A stretch of DNA of 15,821 nucleotides from Methanomassiliicoccales archaeon (GCA_028679935.1 JAJRAL010000176.1:1-15821), one strand, 5' to 3'; shown: positions 7,482-14,765, counted from the stretch's first letter. Notes: generated by a model not told the origin, from the letters alone. Made by a program: numbers and translations.

Positions 7482-7492
7482 AAAAGAAAAAG
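7482..7492 (-). terminator. T-rich terminator after oppA
   Basis: On the minus strand the sequence reads CTTTTTCTTTT about 15-25 bases after the oppA stop codon. Oligo-T runs in the non-template strand are the standard intrinsic termination signal in archaea. It separates oppA from the downstream permease/ATPase operon and explains why that operon has its own promoter elements. Confidence 0.6.
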
Positions 7493-7507
7493 GTTTGATG
7501 TGGGGTT

Positions 7508-9397
7508 TCAATCCTTGGCGATGAAGCTATCCAACACGGTCGTTTTCTGCACCGATGCGGTGGGTGGTAGGACCGTCGACCTCAGCAAGTTTGCCGCTTT
7601 GGTCAGGTTGAACTCATACACCGGGACTTCAGGTGGCGCGACGTAGCCGAACAGGCCCTTCGGAATCGGTCCGTTGGGTTGGATTGCGGTGCCCTTGAGA
7701 GTCTGGTTGTTGAATGTGTTGAAGTCAAAGGCGTAGTTGAATGCCTGTCTGACCTTCACATCGGCGAAGAAGTTCGACGGTATGTCGTTCAGGGTCGGGT
7801 TGAGACCGGTCGTGTTGATGTCCTGGTTCAGGCCCATGAAGTTCACGTTGAGCGACGAGGAGTTCGTCATCACGACGTTTCCGGAGGTAACATCCGGGTA
7901 CAGCGACTCCTGTATCGTGCGCGGGATGATCGCGGCATCCACATCGCCGAGTTTGAGGGCGCTGAGTCTCGCGTTGTCCGTGGCGTACTGCTTCAGCAGG
8001 ATGTTCTTGATCTTTGCCGGGCCCGCCCAGTAATCGTCATAGCGCGTCAGCGATATGAACTGGTTGGCCTGGAACTCCTGGAACTTGTACGGTCCGGTAC
8101 CGATCGGGTTGGTGTTGACCCAGGTGAACGCGGTCTGCGAGTACGGCTTGTTGCTCGAGTGCGCTAGGGTGTTGGTCAACGAGACGATCGACACGGAGTT
8201 GAACGCCAGCCTTGAGATGAACGCTGGGTCCTTCTGTGTCAGGTTGAACTGGACCGTCGTATCGTTCTTGGCCCAGACTGCACCCTGGATTGCCGACATC
8301 GGTACGCCGCTGGTCGCGGTGATGTTGCCGCCCGCGCCAAACACTCCTGCCGGGTTCTTCGTCGCGTTGTAGTAATCCGGGATCATGACCTCACCGATGA
8401 TCCAAGCAGGACCATGCGGGTCGTTTAGGCGCAGCTCCCTTGCGACGCTGAACACAACATCGGCGGCGGTGAAGGCGCTCCCGTCCTGGAACGTCACGCC
8501 CGGCCTAATGTGGAACGTGTAGTTCAGGCCGCTCGCGTTGATGCCGCCGTTCGCTAGGGTCGGGACCTCAGTGCAGAGCACCGGGGTGAACTCGTCAGTG
8601 TGCGAGCCGTTGTAGAAGATCAGCGTCTCCATGACGTTCTGTAGGACCTCTCCGCCCGCTGTCTCGTAGTCCTGGGCCGGGTCGAGGTACTGCGGATTGC
8701 CGCTAATCTCGCCCATCGTGAACGTGTCGGGGGTGGTCGAGCTCGCTGTCTTGTTCAGCAGGTAGTAGATCAGGTTCGAGTACAACGGGTTGAACGCGAA
8801 TCCGCTGACCCAGCTCCTCATGCATGTGAGGACCGATCCCTGAGAGAGCCAGATATAGATGGCCTCCTTCTGGGCGGCGAGGCTCACGTTCTTGAGCTCA
8901 TTGGCACGCGTCACCGGGTTGACATCCGATCCAGCCTGTTGGACCAATGCGTCCAACGTTGCGTTGTGGTAGCCTATCGTCTGCGGGAAGGTTCCTCCAG
9001 AGAGCAGGAAGGGTACGGTGTAATCGTTCGGGTCAGCATAGTCAGGTGCCCATCCCAGCCAGTAGGCGGGCATTGCACCGGATTGCTGCTTCTGCAGGTA
9101 AACCGACCATTCAAGCCCCGTCACGGTGATAACGATCTTGCCGGGGTTGAGCTTCTCCAGGTTTGTCTTCATTAGCGTAGCCGCTGTCTGTCTCGCAGAG
9201 TTGCCAGTGTTGTAGTAGATCTCCATCTTGAAGCCACGGTCCAACCAGTTTGTCGGCTTCGTCGGTGTGGGGGTTGTGCTGGTCAGCAAGACCGCCGCGA
9301 CCGCTGCGATGATGACGACGACTACGACCACAATCGCAATCAACATCGTCCTACCGCTGCGGGCAGCCTTAGCGCCAGCGCTTGAACTGCCTTCCAT
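7508..9397 (-). CDS. oppA: Membrane-anchored family 5 peptide-binding protein with circularly permuted domain order
   Basis: This 629-residue extracellular substrate-binding protein belongs to the peptide importer. Basic residues 1-17 and a hydrophobic helix at 18-38 form a signal anchor without a lipobox cysteine. A Thr/Pro linker (39-49) follows, and the rest carries 14 N-x-S/T sequons by my count, as expected for a glycosylated surface protein. The segment order is unusual. Residues 55-215 (GFKMEIYYNTGN at 55-66, LGWAPDYADPNDY at 114-126) correspond to the normal C-terminal third of SBP_bac_5 proteins. Residues 224-607 correspond to the normal N-terminal two thirds: TFTMGEISGNPQYLDP, the YTFHIRPGVTFQDGS motif (293-307), GTGPYKFQEF, KVRQAFNYAFD, and finally FNLTKAANLL at 596-605, which normally directly precedes the GF-x-YYNTGN motif. 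GGAGG eight bases upstream fixes the ATG. Confidence 0.92.
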   Translation of the reverse strand: MEGSSSAGAKAARSGRTMLIAIVVVVVVIIAAVAAVLLTSTTPTPTKPTNWLDRGFKMEIYYNTGNSARQTAATLMKTNLEKLNPGKIVITVTGLEWSVYLQKQQSGAMPAYWLGWAPDYADPNDYTVPFLLSGGTFPQTIGYHNATLDALVQQAGSDVNPVTRANELKNVSLAAQKEAIYIWLSQGSVLTCMRSWVSGFAFNPLYSNLIYYLLNKTASSTTPDTFTMGEISGNPQYLDPAQDYETAGGEVLQNVMETLIFYNGSHTDEFTPVLCTEVPTLANGGINASGLNYTFHIRPGVTFQDGSAFTAADVVFSVARELRLNDPHGPAWIIGEVMIPDYYNATKNPAGVFGAGGNITATSGVPMSAIQGAVWAKNDTTVQFNLTQKDPAFISRLAFNSVSIVSLTNTLAHSSNKPYSQTAFTWVNTNPIGTGPYKFQEFQANQFISLTRYDDYWAGPAKIKNILLKQYATDNARLSALKLGDVDAAIIPRTIQESLYPDVTSGNVVMTNSSSLNVNFMGLNQDINTTGLNPTLNDIPSNFFADVKVRQAFNYAFDFNTFNNQTLKGTAIQPNGPIPKGLFGYVAPPEVPVYEFNLTKAANLLRSTVLPPTASVQKTTVLDSFIAKD

Positions 9398-9788
9398 TTC
9401 ACTTTCCTCCTTCTATCCCTGAGATGAAAGACATCCAGGGAAGTTGAAAGAATAACAATTTATCACTATAAAAAGGATTCTCCACACCGCGGCTCGATTT
9501 TCGCACCGTCCAGATATCCAAATCCCGAGCCCGTCTTCACCACCGCGGAACGACCATCCCGATATACTGACATGCCCTATCCTGCCACGGCCCGAAGTAT
9601 CGTACCTCCTGCCAAGAGAGACCTTCGCGGGACGTGCCTCTGCCTCTTTCGTGGGTCATATTCTTGACGACGACGCCGGAGCCGGGACGACGGACCTGGC
9701 GAGGACCGTTCCCTTGAGAGCTCTCGCCTCGCCCCTTCCTGAGCCCGTCTTCCGGGTTGGTTCCGTCTGCATCATGGCCCGAATCCGC
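9398..9788. other. Intergenic region between mptE and oppA
   Basis: This 391-base spacer holds the oppA promoter and ribosome binding site at its left end. The rest has no confident gene. On the minus strand the frame of mptE stays open for about 80 codons after its TGA, down to 9537, with an internal ATG at 9659 that would give a 40-residue peptide rich in Arg, Gly, Trp and Gln. No plausible ribosome binding site or recognised domain supports it. A plus-strand frame from 9651 is an mptE shadow. No tRNA or clear terminator was seen. Confidence 0.5.
9466..9474 (-). promoter_or_regulatory. TATA box of oppA
   Basis: The minus strand reads TTTTTATAG, preceded by AATCC as a possible BRE-like element. 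The box is about 70-77 bases upstream of the ATG, giving a predicted leader near 45 bases that includes the GAAGGAGG ribosome binding site at about 9406-9413. A binding protein with its own strong promoter fits the usual excess of this subunit over the permease. Confidence 0.6.
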
Positions 9789-10454
9789 TCAAGGAGACCA
9801 CAGAACGACCCCGGGAGGGTTCAGATCATAGATCAACTTCCTCGCCCAGGCGAGCTTGCGCCTCTTCCTCTCCAGGTCCTTCCCTCCGACCGGATTCGGG
9901 TTCCTGAAATCGAAGCCAAGGAGGTTCACCTTCCTCGCCCCGAAATGCCTCGCCAGCTCGACCGCCCTGTCCCCGTCCGTGAACCCGCCGAAGTTCGATA
10001 GATGACCGTGAGGCCGTACCTGGGTGGTCGGGACTATTGGGCCGAGCAGCCTCGGAACCACCTCTTTAATCCGTTCCAGATTGTCCCCGTGGGCCAGTAC
10101 TACCATCACCGCGCCGCTCTCGTTGGCGAGATGCTGCGGCTCCACATCCCCGTCGAGGTCCGTTACGATGATATCCGGCCAGATGCGCCTTGCCATAAGC
10201 CTTCCGGTCGCGCCGTCGGCGACGAGGAGCGTGCCGCGGGGAGAGAATGTCTGAAGGTCCTCGTCGAGATTGGGGCCGTCGCCACACACCGTCGCCTCCG
10301 TCCCGATTATCGAGCCGAGGCGCGCCTCATCCAGTAGCTTCTTGCCTTCGACCAGCGAATCCAGAATGGATGCCGATGCGTCGTCCTTCTCCGCCGAGAA
10401 CCCGAACTCCTTGGCTATCTGGCCGTAGATCGGTTCCCAATCAGAGTAGCGCAT
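9789..10454 (-). CDS. mptE: 6-hydroxymethyl-7,8-dihydropterin pyrophosphokinase, MptE/DUF115 type
   Basis: This 221-residue enzyme of the DUF115 family transfers pyrophosphate from ATP to 6-hydroxymethyl-7,8-dihydropterin, a step towards (tetrahydro)methanopterin or folate-like cofactors in archaea. The methanogen MptE is the characterised example. Visible features are the glycine-rich CGDGPNLDEDL at 57-67, VADGATGRLM at 78-87, the acidic DIIVTDLDGD at 94-103 that suggests metal and nucleotide binding, and AHGDNLERI at 121-129. GGFTDGDRAV (156-165) and NLLGFDFRNP (177-186) are typical of the C-terminal half. The position that is usually Ser in the GxGPS motif is Asn here. The ATG lies 7 bases after the DUF373 stop, with AGGTGG overlapping that stop codon as ribosome binding site, so the two genes form an operon. 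Confidence 0.9.
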   Translation of the reverse strand: MRYSDWEPIYGQIAKEFGFSAEKDDASASILDSLVEGKKLLDEARLGSIIGTEATVCGDGPNLDEDLQTFSPRGTLLVADGATGRLMARRIWPDIIVTDLDGDVEPQHLANESGAVMVVLAHGDNLERIKEVVPRLLGPIVPTTQVRPHGHLSNFGGFTDGDRAVELARHFGARKVNLLGFDFRNPNPVGGKDLERKRRKLAWARKLIYDLNPPGVVLWSP

Positions 10455-10461
10455 GCGCCAC

Positions 10462-11610
10462 CTAGTCCGGCGTCTCGAGGGCCTCTGGGGCCTCGACCTC
10501 GGACGCGGAACCGGCCGCCTGCCTCCTTAGGGTGAGGTTCAGCAGCCCTCCGAAGGCCGCCAGGAGGAAACCGGTCAGTATCTCCAGGAAGATGAAGACC
10601 TCATTGTAGTGGTGGAAGTTCAGGAAGTACATCGTGGCGTCTATGGCCCCCTGCCCGATGAACGCGATGGCCAGGACCGAGAGCGTCAGCACTATGTAGC
10701 TCCAGTGGACCTTCCCGGTGTGGAAGTACTGGCTCACAAGTTTGCCAGCGGTGTACGACACGACGGCGAACATCCACATCCATAGCGCAGCCCCCATGAA
10801 GAGGAGCATCTGGAGCGTGAGGTCGTCCGCTGTCGCGCTCCTCGCCGCATCGATGCCGTTCGTTATCCCTCCGATCACCAGGATGACCGACAGCACTCCG
10901 AACGGGATCATCAGCGAGCCGGAGCGCACCGCTCGGGCCGCCCGGACGAATCCGTTGCTCACCTTCTCTCCGACCCTGTAGGCGTAGAATATCAGGTACA
11001 GGCCGATGACGATGGCGATCACTCCCAGCCCCATCTCCGATATAATGCCGAAGTTGGGCGTCGCCATGTACTGTAGTATCTTCGGGAACACGGTGAAGAG
11101 TCCCAGGACCAGGAACACGAGGCCGATCGGCGGCAGGACGCGCCTCCTGATCTTGTCGTCCTTCATCATCTTCGTGATGATGTAGTAGGTGCCCTCGACC
11201 GTCGGCGCCTGCTTGACGAAGACCCGCCTCACCGAGTCGACCTTCACCCTCGACGAGACCATAGGGAAGATGTATTCGTCCTCCGCGCCGTCGCTGACGA
11301 GGACGACCCGATCTGGCTTGACCATCTCGAGAACGTTCTCGAGCTGCGTCGCGAGGGCGAGGTCGCTCTCGTAGCCGACCTTGACGTCCCCGCAGATCGT
11401 CGCGATCTCCGCGTCGACGCCCTTCTTGACCATCTCCTCGTAGATGCTGATGGCTGCGAGTATGGTGTTGATGTCTGAGTCCTCTGGATCCTTCACGCCA
11501 AGGGCCAGCGCCGCGTCCATGTTCTCCTGTCTTCCGATGAACGGGCTGTTCAGTCCGGCCTTGGACCCGAAGTCGTCGTCCCTATCAACGCTGAGGACCA
11601 GTACCTTCAT
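10462..11610 (-). CDS. DUF373 family archaeal membrane protein
   Basis: This 382-residue protein of unknown function belongs to the archaeal DUF373 family. A soluble N-terminal domain of about 155 residues has a Rossmann-like alternation and two acidic motifs: LVLSVDRDDDFG at 4-15 and LVSDGAEDE at 104-112. Roughly six hydrophobic helices follow near 161-177, 190-212, 232-250, 265-292, 304-321 and 338-360, then a polar tail. I chose the ATG at 11610 because an AT-rich TATA-like patch lies only about 25-35 bases upstream, which fits a leaderless mRNA. The in-frame GTG at 11631 would fall within that promoter. It is followed by mptE after 7 bases. The acidic motifs could bind metal or a nucleotide, but no reaction is known. 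Confidence 0.9.
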   Translation of the reverse strand: MKVLVLSVDRDDDFGSKAGLNSPFIGRQENMDAALALGVKDPEDSDINTILAAISIYEEMVKKGVDAEIATICGDVKVGYESDLALATQLENVLEMVKPDRVVLVSDGAEDEYIFPMVSSRVKVDSVRRVFVKQAPTVEGTYYIITKMMKDDKIRRRVLPPIGLVFLVLGLFTVFPKILQYMATPNFGIISEMGLGVIAIVIGLYLIFYAYRVGEKVSNGFVRAARAVRSGSLMIPFGVLSVILVIGGITNGIDAARSATADDLTLQMLLFMGAALWMWMFAVVSYTAGKLVSQYFHTGKVHWSYIVLTLSVLAIAFIGQGAIDATMYFLNFHHYNEVFIFLEILTGFLLAAFGGLLNLTLRRQAAGSASEVEAPEALETPD

Positions 11611-11631
11611 CGCAACTCTATCCAGAATCAC

Positions 11632-11645
11632 CTTATTTTTATCTT
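11632..11645 (-). promoter_or_regulatory. TATA-like element of the DUF373-mptE operon
   Basis: The minus strand reads AGATAAAAATAAGG. The distance of about 25-35 bases to the ATG at 11610 predicts a start of transcription within a few bases of the start codon. This supports the shorter DUF373 start and a leaderless transcript for the operon. Confidence 0.5.
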
Positions 11646-11768
11646 TTCACGGAATTCGCGTTGGGGCCCTTCGTGATCGGCGCTATGGCCCCGGGCTCTA
11701 GCGGTCCGAGCGAAAAGGGCTCGGTGGGATGGAAATCTAGGTGTCGCCGCTTGCCACTGAGGAACAAG

Positions 11769-11778
11769 CATTATTATC
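11769..11778 (+). promoter_or_regulatory. TATA-like element of the zinc-ribbon membrane protein gene
   Basis: The plus strand reads CATTATTATC in an otherwise GC-rich spacer. It lies about 30 bases before the ATG at 11804, so transcription would begin almost at that codon. It is divergent from the DUF373 promoter, about 125 bases away. Confidence 0.4.
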
Positions 11779-11803
11779 GAGCATGGGAGTTCTTAGCCTT
11801 TGG

Positions 11804-12649
11804 ATGGAGAGGAAATCAGGGTTCAAGGAGTGCCCCAGGTGCGGACTCAGGAACAAGCTCGCCGCGGTGCAGTGCGACTTCTGCGGCTGGGAGTTCCACG
11901 AGGCCTCCGAGGAGTGGAGCGCCCACGTCAAGGCCTTGGACCGTCTCAGTCATGATGTCGACTCGGTCGTGCTCGACGACGAGCTCTCGAAGAAGATCGA
12001 ATCGACTATCGTAAGAGGATCCAGGGAGGCACCGCCGCCCTCGCCCAAGCCATTGATGACGGTCGAGGAGATAACCTCAATCGAGAAGGACGCGGAGCTC
12101 CGGTCCGAGGGAAGGAAGTGGTCCGCGGAGCACAGGCCCCAGGCCGAGATGGCCCCGACCGAGATCCATGAGGTCAAGGCCTTCGTCGATGCGATGATTG
12201 GAGGGCCGCTGCCCGAACCGACGCCGGCGCCATTGAGGGCCGAGCCTCCGGTGGCGGTAGCCGAGAGCCCGGCGAGCGAGCTCCTCTCCGACCAGCTGAT
12301 CGAGGCAAAGGCCGAACGGGCCGTTGCACTCTCCCTGCGCGACGGACTCGGAATGCCCCTGGGACTGATGGGGGGCGGAGTGGTTGTCTACGCCATCGCG
12401 CTCACCGCGTACTCCAATGCGGCGGTGGGGATATACCTGGGCTGGGGGATAGCGATCTTCGGCGCGCTCGTCTTCACCATCGGCATCAACTGGTTCTACA
12501 CTAGAAGGGCGAGGACAAGGCAGAGAGATGAGCCGATGATTGGTGGAGAACACGCCGTCTCGAACGAGGTCGTCATCTGCGCATCGTGCAGAGAGCTGGT
12601 GAACGAGAGTCTCGATTCCTGTCCAAGTTGCGGCGCGCGAATGCAGTAG
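11804..12649 (+). CDS. Membrane protein with a zinc ribbon at each end
   Basis: This 281-residue protein is of unrecognised family. From the ATG at 11804, the N-terminal ribbon has CPRC at 10-13 and CDFC at 24-27. A long charged and Pro-rich region (about 35-180) follows, with ALDRLSHDVDSVVLDDELSK at 44-63 and PAPLRAEPPVAVAESP around 141-156. Two hydrophobic helices lie at about 182-203 and 208-233, followed by a basic stop-transfer RRARTRQR. The C-terminal ribbon has CASC at 259-262 and CPSC at 273-276. Both ribbons would therefore sit on the same, probably cytoplasmic, side. Alternative starts are ATG 11783 and GTG 11741; the chosen one fits a leaderless transcript from the TATA-like box. 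The MBL-fold gene follows after 14 bases, so the two are probably co-transcribed. A scaffold or sensor role is only a guess. Confidence 0.8.
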   Translation: MERKSGFKECPRCGLRNKLAAVQCDFCGWEFHEASEEWSAHVKALDRLSHDVDSVVLDDELSKKIESTIVRGSREAPPPSPKPLMTVEEITSIEKDAELRSEGRKWSAEHRPQAEMAPTEIHEVKAFVDAMIGGPLPEPTPAPLRAEPPVAVAESPASELLSDQLIEAKAERAVALSLRDGLGMPLGLMGGGVVVYAIALTAYSNAAVGIYLGWGIAIFGALVFTIGINWFYTRRARTRQRDEPMIGGEHAVSNEVVICASCRELVNESLDSCPSCGARMQ

Positions 12650-12663
12650 ACTGGAGGAAGGAA

Positions 12664-13299
12664 ATGAGGATCGTCTGGCATGGCCATTCCTGCTTCGAGA
12701 TCGAGGGACGCTCGACCGTGGTGGTGGACCCCCACGATGGCAAGTCTCTCGGGATCAAGGCGCCGGCCGTCAGGGCGGACATCGTCCTCATCTCCCACGA
12801 ACACTTCGACCACAACTGCGCGAGGGTGATCCGCGGGGATTTCGCCACGATCAAGGACCCGGGCAAGAGGGAGCTGAAAGGTGTGCGGGTGCTCGGTCTT
12901 CCGGCATTCCACGACACCGATGAGGGCGAGAAGCGCGGGAAGGTCACAATCTTCAGGTTCGAGATGGACGGGTTCACCTTCTGCCATTGCGGGGACCTCG
13001 GCCACGAGCTCAGCGACCAGCAGGTCCAGGCGCTCGGAGATGTCGACATCCTCTTCGTACCGGTCGGCGGGGTGTTCACCCTCGACGGAGCGGGCGCCCG
13101 GCGCCTTGTCGACAAGGTCGGACCGAAGGTGGCAGTCCCGATGCACTTCCGCTACGGCGGCCTTTCGCTATCGATCCAGACCGCCGACGGCTTCCTCGAA
13201 GGATTGCCAGAGAAGAGGATTCTGAGGGTCGGAAACGAGGTCGAGGTGCAGCCCGAGGATCTGCCCATCGAGACAGAATTCTGGGTCTTCTCGCCGTGA
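12664..13299 (+). CDS. Metallo-beta-lactamase-fold hydrolase, UlaG/UPF0173-like
   Basis: This 211-residue metal-dependent hydrolase has the metallo-beta-lactamase fold. It opens with RIVWHGHSCFEIEG (2-15), the characteristic first strands of the UlaG/UPF0173-like subgroup. The metal motif HEHFDH is at 45-50 in its normal form LISHEHFDHN. Later metal or active-site residues are likely His83 (AFHD), Asp111 (CGDLGH) and His161 (PMHF). The substrate is unknown; characterised relatives act on phosphate esters, lactones or RNA, so no reaction is assigned. The ATG has a strong ribosome binding site, GGAGGAAGG. The in-frame extension to 12586 lies in the upstream gene and was rejected. The gene converges on aIF6 with only 14 bases between the stops. 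Confidence 0.9.
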   Translation: MRIVWHGHSCFEIEGRSTVVVDPHDGKSLGIKAPAVRADIVLISHEHFDHNCARVIRGDFATIKDPGKRELKGVRVLGLPAFHDTDEGEKRGKVTIFRFEMDGFTFCHCGDLGHELSDQQVQALGDVDILFVPVGGVFTLDGAGARRLVDKVGPKVAVPMHFRYGGLSLSIQTADGFLEGLPEKRILRVGNEVEVQPEDLPIETEFWVFSP

Positions 13300-13313
13300 G
13301 TTCGACCCGATGC

Positions 13314-13973
13314 CTAGATCAGACCGAGGGCGTCCTCGGCCCTTCCGAGCTCGATCGGGGTGCTCCTGTAGCCTACGACCCCACCCTTCGAGTTCGCGAC
13401 CATGCATGCGCCGACCAGCGGCGCGCCGTAGTTGAGGGTGCCGATCGCCGCCGGAACACGGAAGATGTTGCGGATCATCTCCATCTCCTCAGGCGCCGTT
13501 GAGGGGTGGCACAGAGCACCCCTGTTCGTGACGATGCACGCCGAACCGACCGTCTTGTGGTCCGCTATTGTTCCCTGGCCGACCTTGACCTGAAGCGTCT
13601 CGGCGATCGCCTGCAGCGCCTTGGGCCCGAGGTCCGGGTTCGCCAGCGCTCCCTCGTCGTTCACCAGGATGTTGTTCCCCGAGGCGTTGACCTTGTCGTG
13701 TATCCGGTAGACCGGCAGAAAGCGGGAAAGGGATTCGACCTCGGTGTTTGTGGCCATGTTCGTGACCACACCTCCGTATGAGTTGAGCGATAACAGCGTG
13801 CCGATCAGGTTCGTTCCGCCGAGGGTGCACCTCTCGACCTGCACTCCGAGCGCCTCCTCGAGGTCCTCGATGAGCGCCTGAGGTGCATCTCGAGGTACGA
13901 AGGCGTACTCCTCGTTCGCTGCACAGTGCACTCCCAGGTAGGGGTTGCCGAGGTATTGCGAGAGGCGCAACAT
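13314..13973 (-). CDS. eif6: Translation initiation factor 6 (aIF6)
   Basis: This 219-residue factor of the eIF6/aIF6 family binds the large ribosomal subunit and prevents premature joining of the small subunit. The family fold is a five-fold pseudo-symmetric pentein, and the length here is normal. Recognisable stretches are NPYLGVHCAANEEYAFVP at 10-27, GGTNLIGTLLSLNSYGGVV at 52-70, the SRFLPVYRIHDKVNASGNNI region from about 82, GQGTIADHKTVGSACIVTNR near 132-151, and the ending VGYRSTPIELGRAEDALGLI at 200-219. It is the last gene of the rps19e-PDCD5-rpl39e-rpl31e-aIF6 operon, 13 bases after rpl31e. In many Euryarchaeota this factor is followed by L18Ae (LX), prefoldin alpha and ftsY; here a convergent hydrolase gene follows instead. 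Confidence 0.97.
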   Translation of the reverse strand: MLRLSQYLGNPYLGVHCAANEEYAFVPRDAPQALIEDLEEALGVQVERCTLGGTNLIGTLLSLNSYGGVVTNMATNTEVESLSRFLPVYRIHDKVNASGNNILVNDEGALANPDLGPKALQAIAETLQVKVGQGTIADHKTVGSACIVTNRGALCHPSTAPEEMEMIRNIFRVPAAIGTLNYGAPLVGACMVANSKGGVVGYRSTPIELGRAEDALGLI

Positions 13974-13986
13974 GAGCTACGCCCGC

Positions 13987-14262
13987 TCACTCTTCCGGCA
14001 AGGAGACCTCGACCAGTCCGTCCTCGAACTTGACCGCCTTCACCCTGACCCGAACGGGAGGCTTCTTGATGCCCCTGGCCCAGACCAGCTCATTGACCTT
14101 CTGGTCTATCCAGACGTCCTCCGGTTTGGCCTTCAGATGCTTCGATATGTAGTCGCGGATCTCGATCATCGCCTTCTTCGACTTCTTGGAGCGGGGGGAC
14201 GCCTTCGTGGTCAGGAGGGGGATGGTGATGATCTGCTCTTCGTTCTTCTCTTCATCGGCCAT
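13987..14262 (-). CDS. rpl31e: Large-subunit ribosomal protein L31e
   Basis: This 91-residue ribosomal protein L31e is an archaeal/eukaryotic large-subunit protein near the peptide exit tunnel. Family features include the IITIPLLTTKASPRSKK region (11-27), AMIEIRDYISKHLKAKPEDV (31-50) and DQKVNELVWARGIKKPPVRV at 53-72, followed by the strand VRVKAVKFEDGLVEV. The N-terminus is acidic (MADEEKNEEQ). The ATG lies 4 bases after the rpl39e stop codon and is preceded by GAAGGAGTGA, a good ribosome binding site that overlaps that stop. Gene order L39e-L31e-aIF6 is the common archaeal one. Confidence 0.97.
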   Translation of the reverse strand: MADEEKNEEQIITIPLLTTKASPRSKKSKKAMIEIRDYISKHLKAKPEDVWIDQKVNELVWARGIKKPPVRVRVKAVKFEDGLVEVSLPEE

Positions 14263-14266
14263 GCGA

Positions 14267-14422
14267 TCACTCCTTCAGCTTGTTCTGGCGCCAGGTGCGG
14301 CGGTGCGGATGGCGGGTGAAGGTGCGGTTCGTCCTCATCATCACCCATGCCGGCACCCTGCGGTTCTGCTTCTCCTTGTGCAGGAGTCGCGTCTTCATCG
14401 CCGTGGGCTTGTTCCTCGTCAT
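14267..14422 (-). CDS. rpl39e: Large-subunit ribosomal protein L39e
   Basis: This 51-residue, very basic protein is the L39e family member that lines the peptide exit tunnel. I translated it directly from the minus strand. It begins [20 protein letters not shown], contains the hallmark [20 protein letters not shown] at 21-40 and ends [11 protein letters not shown], which is the standard length and pattern. The ATG is 5 bases after the PDCD5 gene stop, with GAGGAAGTGA as ribosome binding site. The rpl31e start follows its stop by 4 bases. It is easily missed in gene calling because of its size, but both the conserved motif and the operon position support it. Confidence 0.95.
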   Translation of the reverse strand: MTRNKPTAMKTRLLHKEKQNRRVPAWVMMRTNRTFTRHPHRRTWRQNKLKE

Positions 14423-14427
14423 GAAAA

Positions 14428-14760
14428 TCACTTCCTCTCTATCGTGATCTCTCTTTTCTGGGGCGCTACTTTGCGGAGGATGGCTTTGAGCGTGTTGTCA
14501 TCCACCTGCTGGTTTATCTTGCCAGCCTGGACGAGCGCTATTAGCTGGTCCTCGACCGAACGGGCGACGTCTGGGTAGGCCATCTTCAACGTGGCCAACC
14601 GGTCTCTCGCTTCGGGCGTGAGAATCTGGCGCATGATCGCCTGCTTCTGTTGGTCGATCTCGCGCTGGCGTTCCGCTGCCATGGCCTGCTGCTCCTGTTG
14701 GCGCTGCAGGTCTGACATGCGTCGCCGCCTGAGTTCTTCCAGCTCGATGTCCTCCGCCAT
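14428..14760 (-). CDS. PDCD5/TFAR19-family DNA-binding protein
   Basis: This 110-residue archaeal homologue of human PDCD5 forms a small helical bundle and binds nucleic acid in vitro in characterised members. It opens with [20 protein letters not shown] (2-21), continues with a Gln-rich helix, then the family core [20 protein letters not shown] (about 44-63) and [20 protein letters not shown], and ends with a basic tail ([14 protein letters not shown]). Two starts compete. ATG 14760 is used here from family expectation. GTG 14769 overlaps the rps19e stop as GTGA and has GGAG five bases upstream; it would add three residues. It lies in the usual place, directly after S19e, in the ribosomal operon. 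Confidence 0.93.
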   Translation of the reverse strand: MAEDIELEELRRRRMSDLQRQQEQQAMAAERQREIDQQKQAIMRQILTPEARDRLATLKMAYPDVARSVEDQLIALVQAGKINQQVDDNTLKAILRKVAPQKREITIERK

Positions 14761-14765
14761 GCCCC

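Noticed and set aside
7508..9397. oppA as a frameshifted or broken gene
   Set aside because: The frame is intact for 629 codons with an anchor, promoter, ribosome binding site and terminator. All family segments are present once, so permutation explains it better than decay.
9651..10001. Plus-strand open frame of 116 residues next to the largest gap
   Set aside because: Most of it is antisense to mptE, and its composition is shadow-like.
12496..13146. Minus-strand open frame of 216 residues
   Set aside because: It is antisense to the zinc-ribbon and MBL-fold genes, both of which have clear motifs.
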